Assembly: GCA_963737225.1 (NCBI GenBank)
Contig: CAVTSA010000011.1
Span: 62,001-126,000 of the forward strand
Source: CAVTSA01 sp963737225
GTDB lineage: Bacteria > Chloroflexota > Dormibacteria > Dormibacterales > Dormibacteraceae
DNA: 64,000 nucleotides
Reading direction: 5' to 3'
Shown here piece after piece: positions 44,918-53,530 of the stretch. Within the stretch, counting starts at the first letter, position 1. Each line of letters begins with the position of its first letter. The notes beneath the pieces were generated by a model that ran no database searches, had not been told where the DNA came from, and saw only the letters and a program-made list of their open reading frames with translations. The position numbers and the translations under genes are program-made.

Positions 44918-46325
44918 TCAGTCATCGGGTTGCGGGTCGACCCAGGCTGTTTCCGAATCGAGCAATCCGCCCGCCTGCACCGGTCCCCAGGTCCCGGGCT
45001 CGTACTGGATCGCGGGATCGTGGTCGCGGAGCACGTCGTCAACCACCTCCCAGGCAGCCTCGATCGCGTCCCAGCGCGTGAACAGCTCCTGGTTCCCGGC
45101 CGTGGCGTCGCCCAGGAGGCGTTCGTAGGGGGCCTCCTGCGTGGGGGTCGGGTTCTCGTGGAGGGCGAGCTCCCTCTGGTCGCCGATGAACTTCTCGCCG
45201 GGACGCTTGACCCTGGCGGCGAGCGCGATCACCGCGTCCGGGCTCAGGCGGAACCGCAGGTGATTGCGTTCCTTGGACCCGGTGTCCTCATCCTCGCGGA
45301 AGATCCGCGTGGGCGGCGCCTTCAGGGTGACCACCACCTCGGTCGCGGTCACCGGCAGGCACTTCCCCGCCCGCAGGTACCAGGGCACGCCGTGCCAGCG
45401 CCAGCTGTCGATGTTGAGCCGGATCGCGGCAGTAGGTCTCGGTGTCGGAGTGCGGGTCCACCCCCGGCTCGTCGAGATAGCCTCGGAACTGACCCCGCAC
45501 CAGGTCCTGCCTGCGCAGGGGCCGCATGCCGCGGAATACCTTTGCCTTCTCGTCCCGGGACGGCTCGATGCCGTCGCCTACCGGCGGCTCCGCCGCGAGC
45601 AGCGCCACGATCTGGAACAGGTGGTTCTCGATCACGTCACGCAAGGCGCCGGTCACGTCGTAGAACCTCCCGCGGCCCTGGACCCCGAAGTTCTCCGCCA
45701 TCGTGATCTGCACCGACGAGATGAAGTTGCGATTCCAGATCGGCTCCAGGAAGGAGTTGGCGAAGCGGAAGTAGATGATGTTCTCGATCGTCTCCTTCCC
45801 CAGGAAGTGGTCGATCCGGTAGATCGACGACTCCGGAAAGGCACCGCTCACGATCTGGTTCAACTTGCGCGCCGAGGCCAGGTCCTCGCCGAACGGCTTC
45901 TCCACGATCACCCGCGCGTTGCCGGCGCAGTCCGCCTTGTGCAGGCTCTCCACCACGGTGCCGAAGAGCGGCGGCGGGATGGCGAGGTAGTGGGCGGGTG
46001 CGGTGGCGCTGCCCAGCGCCTTCTTGAGCGCGACGAAGGTGCTGGTCTCGGTGTAGCTGCCACTCACGTAGGACAGTGCCTTCATGAGGTGGTCGTACGC
46101 CGCCCGGTCATCGATGCCACCGTGCTCTTCGATCGACTTCGTCGCCCGATCCCGCAGCTGGTCCGCCGTCCACTGGTCACGAGCGACGCCGATGACGGGA
46201 AACTCGAGCTGACCGCGCTTCGCCATCGCGTAGAGGGCCGGGAAGATCTGTTTGTACGCCAGGTCTCCGGTGGCCCCGAAGAAACACAGCGTGTCGGCCT
46301 GACCCCCGGTGACGGTGGTCGTCAC
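44918..46325 (-). CDS. zwf: Glucose-6-phosphate 1-dehydrogenase, frame interrupted
   Basis: First step of the oxidative pentose phosphate pathway. Start GTG 46325 overlaps the gnd stop. The first frame has the nucleotide site LCFFGATGDLAYKQIFPALY, EKPFGED and active-site YRIDHFLGKETIENI, and runs through PHSDTETY. The second frame continues AIRLNIDSWRW-like sequence then GVPWYLRAGKCLPVTATEVVV to the stop at 44918. Deleting one A at 45431 joins them (TETYAAIRLNIDSW), giving about 468 residues. Because this is a core metabolic gene, an assembly indel is the first suspicion. Third gene of the pgi-gnd-zwf operon. Confidence 0.9.
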
Positions 46326-47344
46326 TGGCCCGCCCCCGGCCTCTCCTGGTGCCCGCCGAACTCCTTGCGCATCGCGGAGAGCAGCTTGTCGGCGTACAGC
46401 GCCTCGCCCCGCGACGAGAACCGCTCGAAGAGCGCCGCGGAGATGACAGGCGAGGGGACCGCCTCGTCGATCGCCGCCAGCGCCGTCCAGCGGCCTTCGC
46501 CGGAATCCGAGACCCGACCGGCGAACGTCTCCAGCGACGGATCCTCGACCAGCGCGGACGCGGTCAGGTCGAGCAGCCAGGACGCGACCACCGAACCCCG
46601 GCGCCAGACCTCGGCCACGGACGGAAGGTCCATGTCGTACTGGTAGTACTCGGGGTCTCGAAGCGGTGTGGTCTCGGCGTCGATCTCGTCGAGGTGCTTG
46701 CCGATGTTCGCGTGCTTGATGATGTTGAGGCCTTCGGCATAGGCCGCCATCAGCCCGTACTCGATGCCGTTGTGCACCATCTTCACGAAGTGGCCGGCAC
46801 CGTTCGGCCCGCAGTGCAGGTAGCCCTGCTCGGCGGTCGACGGCTCGCCGGTCCGGCCTGGCGTGCGCGCCGCGGTACCGACCCCCGGGGCGATCGTCTT
46901 CCAGATCGGATCCAGGTGCTCCACCACGTCGTCGTCGCCGCCGATCATCAGGCAGTAACCTCGCTCCAGGCCCCACACGCCGCCGGAGGTCCCGCAGTCG
47001 ACGAGGTGGAAGCCGCGAGTCCTGAGCGCCGCGGCCCGATCCACATCGTCGCGGTAGTACGAGTTCCCGCCGTCGATGACGATGTCGCCGGGCTCCAGGT
47101 GCTGGGTCAGCTGGTCGATGGTCTGCTCGGTCACGCCGGCCGGCACCATGATCCAGGCGGCGCGAGGCTTCTCCAGCTTGGAGGCGAACTCTTCCAGCGA
47201 GTGCGCCGCCACCGCGCCTTCGCCGGCCAGCGCGTCGACGCTTCCCGCGTTCACGTCATACACGACACAGGTGTGCCCGCCTTTCATCAACCGGCGGACG
47301 ATGTTTGCGCCCATACGGCCGAGACCGACCATGCCCAGTTGCAT
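46322..47344 (-). CDS. gnd: 6-phosphogluconate dehydrogenase, decarboxylating (short type)
   Basis: 340 residues. NAD(P) motif MQLGMVGLGRMGANIVRRL, substrate motif DGGNSYYRDD, DCGTSGGVWGLERGYCLMIGG and catalytic HFVKMVHNGIEYGLM. The short length and GGVWGLERGYCLM form mark the YqeC/GndA-like class rather than the 470-residue enzyme. It produces ribulose 5-phosphate, CO2 and NAD(P)H. It lies 31 bases after pgi and overlaps zwf by four bases. Confidence 0.92.
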   Translation of the reverse strand: MQLGMVGLGRMGANIVRRLMKGGHTCVVYDVNAGSVDALAGEGAVAAHSLEEFASKLEKPRAAWIMVPAGVTEQTIDQLTQHLEPGDIVIDGGNSYYRDDVDRAAALRTRGFHLVDCGTSGGVWGLERGYCLMIGGDDDVVEHLDPIWKTIAPGVGTAARTPGRTGEPSTAEQGYLHCGPNGAGHFVKMVHNGIEYGLMAAYAEGLNIIKHANIGKHLDEIDAETTPLRDPEYYQYDMDLPSVAEVWRRGSVVASWLLDLTASALVEDPSLETFAGRVSDSGEGRWTALAAIDEAVPSPVISAALFERFSSRGEALYADKLLSAMRKEFGGHQERPGAGQ

Positions 47345-47375
47345 TGACTGTCCTCCTCCGGTGTGATCGGTACGG

Positions 47376-49025
47376 TCAGACCGCGCGGCCGCGCTCGGTC
47401 CGGTAGCGGCGGATCATCGCGTTCGTGGAGCTGTCGTGATGGAGGTCGGGAGCGGCCCCGTCCTCGAGCTCGGGGATCACGTTCTCCGCCAGTGCCTTGC
47501 CCAGCTCCACGCCCCACTGGTCGAACGAGTCGATGTCCCAGATCGTGCCCTGCGTGAACACCTTGTGCTCGTAGAGGGCGATCAGCTGGCCCAACGTGTT
47601 CGGCGTCAGGCGGGGCAGCAGCATCGACGTGGTGGGGTGGTTGCCCTCGAACACGCGGGCCTTCTGCTGGTAGTCGGGAACCCCCTCGGCTTTTACCTGT
47701 TCCAGGGTCTTCCCGAACGCCAGCGCCTCGGTCTGAGCGACGAAGTTGGCGAACAGCAGATCGTGCTGGTTGTCGAGATCGTGCGCGGGCCGCGCGACCC
47801 CGATGAAGTCGGCAGGGATGAGACGCGTTCCCTGGTGGATCAACTGGTAGTAGGCGTGCTGACCGTTGGTTCCCGGCTGGCCCCAGACGATGGGGCCGGT
47901 CTGGTAATCCACGCGCTCGCCCTGCAGAGTCACCGACTTGCCATCGCTTTCCATGTCCAGCTGCTGCAGATACGCGGGCAGCTCGGAGAGGTACTGACTG
48001 TAGGGAAGGACGGCCAGCGTCTCGGCACCGAAGAAGTTGTCGTACCAGATGCCGACCAGTCCCAGCAGGACGGGCACGTTCTGACGCAGCGGCGTGTGGA
48101 GGAAGTGCTCGTCGATGGTGCGGAACCCGGCCAGCATGTCGTCGAATCCCTCGGGGCCGATCGAGATCATGAGGGAGAGGCCGATCGCCGAGTCGAAGGA
48201 GTAGCGGCCGCCGACCCAGTCCCACATCTCGAACATGTTGGTGGTGTCGATGCCGAACTTCCGAACGCCCCCGGTGTTGGTCGAGACGGCGACGAAATGG
48301 TGCTCCACGGCGGCTTCGTCGTGCAGCGCGTCGAGCACCCACTTGCGGGCGGCGCCGGCGTTGGCCAGGGTCTCCAGCGTGGTGAACGTCTTGGAGCAGA
48401 CCACGAACAGCGTCTCCGCCGGGTCCAGCCCCTGCAGCGTCTCCCACATCTGGGTCGGATCGACGTTGGAGACGAAGTGAAAGCTCATGGCCCGGTCGCC
48501 AAAGTCCTGCAGCGCGACAGTGGCCATGTGGGGGCCCAGGTCCGAGCCACCGATACCGATGTTGACCACGTTCCGGATCCGCTTCCCCGAATAACCTTTC
48601 CAGTCCCCGGAGCGGACGCGGTTCGCGAAGGCGGCCATCCGGCGGCGAACCGCGTAGACCTGCGGGATCACATCCTCGCCGTCGACGATGATCTTCGCGG
48701 TCTCCGGCGCTCGCAGTGCGACGTGCAGCACCGCGCGTCGCTCGGTGACGTTGATCTTCTCGCCGCGGAACATGGCCTCGGCCCGGCCGGCCACGCCGGC
48801 GCGGTCGGCGAGCTTCACCAGCAGGTCCAGCGTTTCCGGCAGCAGCCGATGCTTGGACAGGTCGGCCACGATGTCACCCGCCTGGAACGTGAGCTTCCCG
48901 GCCCGCGTCGGGTCGTCCGCGAAGAACTGGCGGAGATGCCGCTCACCGATCTCCTGCTGGTGGGCCGCGAGAGCCTTCCACTCGGCGCTCTGGTCGATCG
49001 ACGCCGCCGTTGCTGACTCCGACAT
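47376..49025 (-). CDS. pgi: Glucose-6-phosphate isomerase
   Basis: 549 residues, the usual length. Signatures: VVNIGIGGSDLGPHMA, FVSNVDPTQMWETL, SKTFTTLETLANA, the PGI signature GLVGIWYDNFFGAETLAVLPYS and GVELGKALAENVIPEL, with catalytic Lys near the C-terminus region. Interconverts glucose 6-phosphate and fructose 6-phosphate. GGGAGG lies about ten bases before the ATG. First gene of the operon that supplies pentose phosphates and NADPH. Confidence 0.95.
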   Translation of the reverse strand: MSESATAASIDQSAEWKALAAHQQEIGERHLRQFFADDPTRAGKLTFQAGDIVADLSKHRLLPETLDLLVKLADRAGVAGRAEAMFRGEKINVTERRAVLHVALRAPETAKIIVDGEDVIPQVYAVRRRMAAFANRVRSGDWKGYSGKRIRNVVNIGIGGSDLGPHMATVALQDFGDRAMSFHFVSNVDPTQMWETLQGLDPAETLFVVCSKTFTTLETLANAGAARKWVLDALHDEAAVEHHFVAVSTNTGGVRKFGIDTTNMFEMWDWVGGRYSFDSAIGLSLMISIGPEGFDDMLAGFRTIDEHFLHTPLRQNVPVLLGLVGIWYDNFFGAETLAVLPYSQYLSELPAYLQQLDMESDGKSVTLQGERVDYQTGPIVWGQPGTNGQHAYYQLIHQGTRLIPADFIGVARPAHDLDNQHDLLFANFVAQTEALAFGKTLEQVKAEGVPDYQQKARVFEGNHPTTSMLLPRLTPNTLGQLIALYEHKVFTQGTIWDIDSFDQWGVELGKALAENVIPELEDGAAPDLHHDSSTNAMIRRYRTERGRAV

Positions 49026-49138
49026 GTCGGTCGTCCTCCCTGAATGGCTGAGGCGAGCCGGCCCCGCAGCGGGTACCGCCTGTGAGTGAGCATGACACGC
49101 GTGCAGATTCGACGACTACCCTCGGCTGGGTTGGAAGC

Positions 49139-50389
49139 ATGAGGGAGGTCGCGGACATCGACGGGCCGGCACTCCTCGCCGACCTGGAGGCCCTGAATGC
49201 GGTTGGGCAGGGCCCGGGACCGGGGATCAATCGAGTCGCGTTCTCGGCCGCCGACGCCGCCGGTCGCCACTACATCGACCGCCGGCTGCGCGACCTCGGC
49301 CTGGCTGTACGGCGCGATCCGTTGGGGTCGACGATCGCCCGCACACCCCGGCTCCGGGCGCGATTTGGCCCCGATCGCCCTCGGCTCGCACAGCGACACG
49401 GTGCCGGATGGGGGGCGCTACGACGGGGCGCTGGGAGTGGTCGCAGCGGTCGCCTGCGCGCGCGCCCTGGTCGCGAGCCCGACTCGTCTGCGGCACCCGC
49501 TGGAGGTCCTGAACTTCGTCTCCGAAGAGGCGACCATGGGGTCGGGGACGCTGGGCAGCAGCGCGATGGTCCGGGACGTGAGCGTGGCCCTCGACCGGAT
49601 CGCCTGGGACGGGCGTCCGGTGACGGAGCACCTCCGGTCGGCCGGCGTCGACCTCGCTCGCATCGGCGAGGCGAGGCGCCGGCCGGGGGTCCTGGCGGCG
49701 TACCTCGAGCTCCACATCGAGCAGGGGGCGACCCTCTGGCGGTCGGGGGAGCGCCTGGGCGTGGTGGAGGGGATCGTCGGCATCCGCCGCTATCAGCTCG
49801 AATTCCTGGGGGAGGCGAACCACGCGGGGACGACCGCGATGGACGATCGCCGCGACGCGCTGGTGATGGCGGCACCGCTGGTGGCCGCGGTGCGCGAGAT
49901 CGCCCTCGAATCCGGGATCGTCGGCCACGGTCGGCACGCTGCGGGTCGAGCCCGGGGCCCCCAACGTGGTCCCGGGCCGGGTGGTGATGGAGTGCGAGCT
50001 GCGCAGCCTGGAGGAGGTCCGGGCCGACCCCGCTGAGGCGATGCTCGAGAGACGGGTACAGGCGGCGGGCGGCAACCTGCGCAGGACCGCCGCCGGGAAG
50101 CCGGTTCGCTGTGATGCGCGGTTGCTTTCTGTGCTCGACGAGGTGACTGCGGGCTTCGCGTGTCGGTGTGCGCCGGATGCCGAGCGGGGCCGGCCACGAC
50201 GCCATGGCGCTGTCCGCGATCTGCCCGGTGGCCATGCTCTTCGTGCCCAGTGAGCGCGGCATCAGCCACGCTGCCGACGAGTGGACGTCGCCCGAGGACT
50301 GCGTGCTCGGAGCGCGGGCCCTGCTCGCCGCGACCCGCGAGGTCGACCGGCGCTTCGACCAGCCGGCCGGTCCTCCTGGCGCGGGGTGA
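49139..50389 (+). pseudogene. M20-family N-carbamoyl-L-amino acid hydrolase / allantoate amidohydrolase, multiply frameshifted
   Basis: Three frames are needed to read one protein. From ATG 49139: MREVADIDGPALLADLEAL to GSTIARTP. After an extra C in the CCCC at 49346-49349: LAPIALGSHSDTVPDGGRYD (metal Asp), NFVSEEATMGSGTLG, LELHIEQGATL and GEANHAGTTAMDDRRDAL. After an extra G near 49923: ATVGTLRVEPGAPNVVPGRV. After a third break near 50160-50172: VRRMPSGAGHDAMALSAICP (metal His) and FVPSERGISHAADEWT. All family motifs survive, so breaks are recent or technical. When intact it would hydrolyse carbamoyl amino acids or allantoate. Confidence 0.8.
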
Positions 50390-50423
50390 TCCCAGAACGG
50401 TGAGGCAGCCATGCAGGTGCAAA

Positions 50424-50489
50424 GGGCGATTGGTGCACCAATCGCCCACTCCGAGCAGCGCAACTGGGCGATTGGTGCACCAACGGCCC
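50424..50489. repeat. Two 24-bp palindromes, 42-bp period (array D)
   Basis: The first (50424-50447) is a perfect palindrome with half-site GGGCGATTGGTG and its complement. The second (50466-50489) begins identically and ends CACCAACGGCCC. The core TTGGTGCACC is shared with array B. It lies between convergent genes. Confidence 0.85.
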
Positions 50490-50536
50490 AATCCGATGAC
50501 GCTGGGGGCCGGTTCGGGGCCTACCTTCCCCCTTTC

Positions 50537-50950
50537 CTACCGGGGCGCCTCCTCAGGCTTGACGGCGTCCTTCTGGATGAACTGGAACTGGACCCCGCCC
50601 GAGGTCTCGGGGATGGTCCAGATGTTGAGGTTGGGGCCGATGACGCGTGGCTCGCTGTTGGCGCGGACGCCTTTCGGAGTGAGCTCGGCGATCGTCGCCG
50701 GCAGGTCGTCGACCTGGATCGCGATGTGCTCGAGTCGCGCCTGCGCCTCGCCCAGGCGGGCGGACCGCATCTCCTCGGTCAGCGGCTCGATCAGCTCGAT
50801 CTGGGCCTCACCGTACGAGTAGAAGTGGGTGCGCATGTCCGGGAACTCGCGGGCGAGCGCGAGGTCCATGTGGAGAACGTCGGTGAGGAAAGCCCCCATC
50901 CGATCCACGCTGTCGACGATGACCGCGATGTGGTCGAGGCGCTGAGGCAT
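50537..50950 (-). CDS. VOC/glyoxalase-family protein (methylmalonyl-CoA epimerase-like)
   Basis: 137 residues, one VOC domain. RLDHIAVIVDSVDRM carries the first metal His, IELIEPL the Glu, RLEHIAIQVDDL the second His and VQFQFIQ closes the module. The DHIAVIV..SVDRM pattern and length fit the methylmalonyl-CoA epimerase branch, but no mutase is nearby. TAGATT lies six bases before the ATG with no ribosome site, another leaderless candidate. Confidence 0.75.
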   Translation of the reverse strand: MPQRLDHIAVIVDSVDRMGAFLTDVLHMDLALAREFPDMRTHFYSYGEAQIELIEPLTEEMRSARLGEAQARLEHIAIQVDDLPATIAELTPKGVRANSEPRVIGPNLNIWTIPETSGGVQFQFIQKDAVKPEEAPR

Positions 50951-51027
50951 GGTCGAAATCTAGCCGAAACGCGCCCCGGCCCGACCCGGGCTGTGGCCGG
51001 GTGCCGGTTGGCTGTTCGCGGGGCCGC

Positions 51028-51104
51028 TGGAGCCGGCGACGGGAATCGAACCCATGACCTGCCGCTTACAAGGCGGCTGCTCTGCCGATTGAGCTACGCC
51101 GGCG
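51028..51104 (-). tRNA. tRNA-Thr(TGT)
   Basis: On the minus strand: acceptor GCCGGCG/CGCCGGC, D-arm GCTC..GAGC, anticodon stem GCCGC/GCGGC with loop CTTGTAA (anticodon TGT), T-arm with GGTTCGATTCC, discriminator T and encoded CCA. Confidence 0.93.
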
Positions 51105-51119
51105 CAATGGGGGAGGGGG

Positions 51120-51299
51120 TCACCTGACGGGCGCGGTGGCGGGAGCCAGACGCAGGACCTGGACGCCCCGTCCCCGGGCACGGTCGCAGCGGGCGCAGAA
51201 GACCACGTCATCCCGGCCGAAGGGGTGATTCCCGCGCAGCAGGATCTCGCGGGAGCTCTGATGGAGGAGCCAGCAGGAGAGGGATTTCAGTCGAGACAT
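51120..51299 (-). CDS. Small hypothetical protein with a CxxC pair
   Basis: 59 residues from ATG 51299, preceded by GGCGGAGC. It reads MSRLKSLSCWLLHQSS, then FGRDDVVFCARCDRARGRG. The FCARCDRARGRG stretch looks like half of a small zinc ribbon. No family recognised. It sits between the tRNA-Thr and PCD genes; a longer frame from 51326 lacks a ribosome site. Reality is moderate given its size. Confidence 0.4.
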   Translation of the reverse strand: MSRLKSLSCWLLHQSSREILLRGNHPFGRDDVVFCARCDRARGRGVQVLRLAPATAPVR

Positions 51300-51345
51300 C
51301 TGAGCTCCGCCCACCCTACCGGCCACCTTCGCCGGGACGACGAAT

Positions 51346-51702
51346 TCAACCTGCTTCGATCAGCTGGTCGAACTTCGCGGCCAGGATGAAGTCGTTGGCG
51401 GTGAGGCCCTCGGCCGCGTGCGTGGTCAGGTGGATCGCCACCCGACCCCAGCCGACCTCGAGGTCGGGATGATGACCCTCGCCCTCGGCGATCGGGGTCA
51501 GACGGTCGACCAGCTGGACGGCACTCACGAAGTCCTCGGTCGTGACGGTCCGGGACAGCTCGTCGCCCTGCGGCCCCTGCCGCATGGTCCAGAGGGGGAC
51601 CTGCGGCATCAGCGCCGCGATGTCCTCCGCTTCGAGCGGTGGAGTGCCTCCCTCGCAGGGGACGCAGTGGCGCCGGCTCAACTCTTCGGGATCCTCACTC
51701 AT
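51346..51702 (-). CDS. phhB: 4a-hydroxytetrahydrobiopterin dehydratase (pterin-4a-carbinolamine dehydratase)
   Basis: 118 residues. The family core GEGHHPDLEVGWGRVAIHLTTH contains the catalytic His cluster, followed by GLTANDFILAAKFDQL. It recycles the pterin cofactor of aromatic amino-acid hydroxylases, or acts in pterin-dependent redox. An N-terminal CVPCEGG motif (CxxC), common in actinobacterial members, is present. Stand-alone gene. Confidence 0.9.
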   Translation of the reverse strand: MSEDPEELSRRHCVPCEGGTPPLEAEDIAALMPQVPLWTMRQGPQGDELSRTVTTEDFVSAVQLVDRLTPIAEGEGHHPDLEVGWGRVAIHLTTHAAEGLTANDFILAAKFDQLIEAG

Positions 51703-51802
51703 GCCACCCAGTATCGGCGGGCGCTCGCGCCGGACCCGGCGGCCAGGCCCGGAAGGGAACGGGCCGCCGCGACAGGTAGAATGGCGCTCCGTCGATCGGT
51801 TC

Positions 51803-51877
51803 GGGCGGCTAGCTCAGGGGGAGAGCGCTTGCTTCACACGCAAGAGGTCGCTGGTTCGAGACCAGCGCCGCCCACCA
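51803..51877 (+). tRNA. tRNA-Val(CAC)
   Basis: Acceptor GGGCGGC/GCCGCCC, D-arm GCTC..GAGC, anticodon stem CTTGC/GCAAG with loop TTCACAC (anticodon CAC), T-arm CTGGTTCGAGACCAG, discriminator A and encoded CCA. Confidence 0.93.
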
Positions 51878-51952
51878 CTTTTCGTCGATGCCGGCTGCGG
51901 CTACCCAGGCGAAGGTTGTCCATGCCCTCCTGCGAGGCTGACGGCCCAGTCC

Positions 51953-52537
51953 TCACGACCTCTGTCTGTTCATCGGCTCCGCGTACCAATCGCTCGTTGA
52001 CTGCTCAGTGAGATGGGAGTTGGAAGAGTCAGGCAGGGTCGCTCTTGCCTCCTCCGAGACCACCTGCTGATACTCCCGAAGCGCCCCCCGCAAGTCGGCC
52101 AGAAAGCGGTCGATGATGACGAGCTCAGCCTCGGAATATCCCTGCGTCAGCTCTCGAAAGCGTTCACCCAGCGGCCGGAAGGCGGCTTCACCGTCGTGCC
52201 GTGCCCGTTCAGTGATCTCGAGGACGACCTTGCGCCGATCGCCAGGGTCGCGTACTCGGTGCACGTGACCCATACGCTCGAGAGCATCGATGAGGGCGGT
52301 GGTGGAACCGGTGCTGAGGCCCAGGGCGCGGGACAGGTCGCCGGGAGACAGGTCGATTCGCCGCATCAGTTGCTCGAGTGCCCGAAGTTGCGTGTGGTGA
52401 AGCCCCAACGAACGGGAGACCGCCCGGCTCAACGCACCCATCTCACGGCCCAGGACCCGGAGGTGGGCGAGAACGTGCTCTCCGGCCAGAGAATGGTCCT
52501 GCTCGGGCTGTGCCCGGTCCGTCGTCCGCGACGTCAT
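51953..52537 (-). CDS. MarR-family transcriptional regulator
   Basis: 194 residues from ATG 52537. Core: LHHTQLRALEQLMRRIDLSP, recognition helix LGLSTGSTTALIDALERMGH and wing VRDPGDRRKVVLEIT. A C-terminal tail of about 35 polar residues extends past the usual length. It lies 102 bases after a small membrane-protein gene on the same strand, possibly co-transcribed with it. An ACTCGCAAGT dyad at 53128-53137 upstream of that gene could be its operator. Confidence 0.85.
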   Translation of the reverse strand: MTSRTTDRAQPEQDHSLAGEHVLAHLRVLGREMGALSRAVSRSLGLHHTQLRALEQLMRRIDLSPGDLSRALGLSTGSTTALIDALERMGHVHRVRDPGDRRKVVLEITERARHDGEAAFRPLGERFRELTQGYSEAELVIIDRFLADLRGALREYQQVVSEEARATLPDSSNSHLTEQSTSDWYAEPMNRQRS

Positions 52538-52639
52538 GGTGATGCCGGAGCGACGGTACCAGACCGCTGCGCAGACAAGCTCAACAGCCGTCGCCGAGGG
52601 TCGACGGGTCCCGCGTCGCAAGCACTGGCGGTCGAGGGC

Positions 52640-53107
52640 TCATCGACGTCTCGGCCAGCCGCTGATCGCTACCGTGGTGAAGGCTGCGCACGCTACCAGG
52701 GCGGCAAATCTCGTCCGCAGCTTGCCGCGCCACGCGAGGTCGGCGGTGACAGTGAGGTCCGCGACCTGGCTCAACGTGACGAGGCGAGCCATGAGAACGG
52801 CAAAGCGGTGATCGCTGCGCGAAGCCGCATTCCAGAGCACGACGGCAAGGCACAGGTCCCGAATCCCGAGGAGTCGCAACGCCCAGGCCGCATAGGCCGA
52901 GGTCGGAGCTCCCATCATCCTCCCCACGGAGTTCGGCGCCAGCAAGGCCGTCGCGCCGACGGCGGCAGCGGCGGCGCCAAGCAAGCGCAGTCGACCCGGA
53001 CCCGCGCGGGTGTCACGTGGCATCCGTCCCCGCTCCCGAATCTGGCTCCTGGAAGGCCCCCATGGGACGAGCTGGGGCACCACAGCGAGTCGTTCCAACA
53101 GATTCAT
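52640..53107 (-). CDS. Small membrane protein, DUF4267-like
   Basis: 155 residues with about four hydrophobic segments (near residues 42-58, 71-92, 104-122 and 135-149). The pattern RLLGIRDLCLAVVLW after the second segment and DLTVTADLAWRG later is reminiscent of DUF4267 proteins; that call is tentative. Start ATG 53107 or ATG at MPRDTRAG about 28 residues later. Located just upstream of a MarR gene and divergent from the DUF523/DUF1722 gene. Confidence 0.55.
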   Translation of the reverse strand: MNLLERLAVVPQLVPWGPSRSQIRERGRMPRDTRAGPGRLRLLGAAAAAVGATALLAPNSVGRMMGAPTSAYAAWALRLLGIRDLCLAVVLWNAASRSDHRFAVLMARLVTLSQVADLTVTADLAWRGKLRTRFAALVACAAFTTVAISGWPRRR

Positions 53108-53127
53108 GAAGGCCGCAATTAACCTCT

Positions 53128-53137
53128 ACTCGCAAGT
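53128..53137. promoter_or_regulatory. Short dyad ACTCGCAAGT in a divergent promoter region
   Basis: Ten-base near-palindrome between the membrane-protein gene and the DUF523/DUF1722 gene. Possible MarR-type operator; short enough to be chance. Confidence 0.3.
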
Positions 53138-53174
53138 TTCTCCATACTAGAGCGATCATGGAACACCGGCGGCG

Positions 53175-53528
53175 ATGAACACGCTCTCGGCGGCGGCGAA
53201 GCCCCGCGTCGGCGTCTCTGCCTGCCTCCTCGGCGAGCCGGTGCGCTACCGCGTCGAGCTGATGCGAGTGCTGGCGACGGCGGCGACCCGCCGCCGGCGA
53301 ACGGACGCACTGCGCCACCTGGCGGGCCACCTCTCGACCTGGCTCGACGGTCAGGATGGCGCCGAGCTCGCTGAGATCATCGAGACCTATCGCCTCGGGC
53401 GGATCGCCCTGGCGGTGCCGATCGCCCTCCTGCGCCACCACCTCCGGCGCTTTCCCGCCTGCTGGGCCGCCGATCAGGTGTACCTGGCCCCCTATCCGGC
53501 CGATCTCATGCTCCGAAACCAGGTCTGA
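53175..53528 (+). CDS. Internally deleted DUF523-DUF1722 (YbgA-like) protein
   Basis: 117 residues. The N-terminus GVSACLLGEPVRY is the start of DUF523, which should continue for about 140 more residues. Instead it joins in frame to ELMRVLATAATRRRRTDAL, the middle of DUF1722, and continues to a normal YbgA-type end QVYLAPYPADLMLRNQV. So about 200-230 residues of the usual two-domain protein are missing without loss of frame. It ends two bases before photolyase, the same neighbour as ybgA-phr in E. coli, which confirms the identity. Whether the short protein works is unknown. Confidence 0.75.
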   Translation: MNTLSAAAKPRVGVSACLLGEPVRYRVELMRVLATAATRRRRTDALRHLAGHLSTWLDGQDGAELAEIIETYRLGRIALAVPIALLRHHLRRFPACWAADQVYLAPYPADLMLRNQV

Positions 53529-53530
53529 GC

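Noticed and set aside
14975..50489. CRISPR array interpretation of the short repeats
   Set aside because: Only two or three units per site, units are palindromic and differ between sites, spacers are short and partly conserved, and no cas genes are present.
51028..51877. tRNA-Thr and tRNA-Val as attachment sites of the conjugative element
   Set aside because: They lie 46 kb from the conjugation genes, with no integrase or repeated tRNA 3' end seen nearby.
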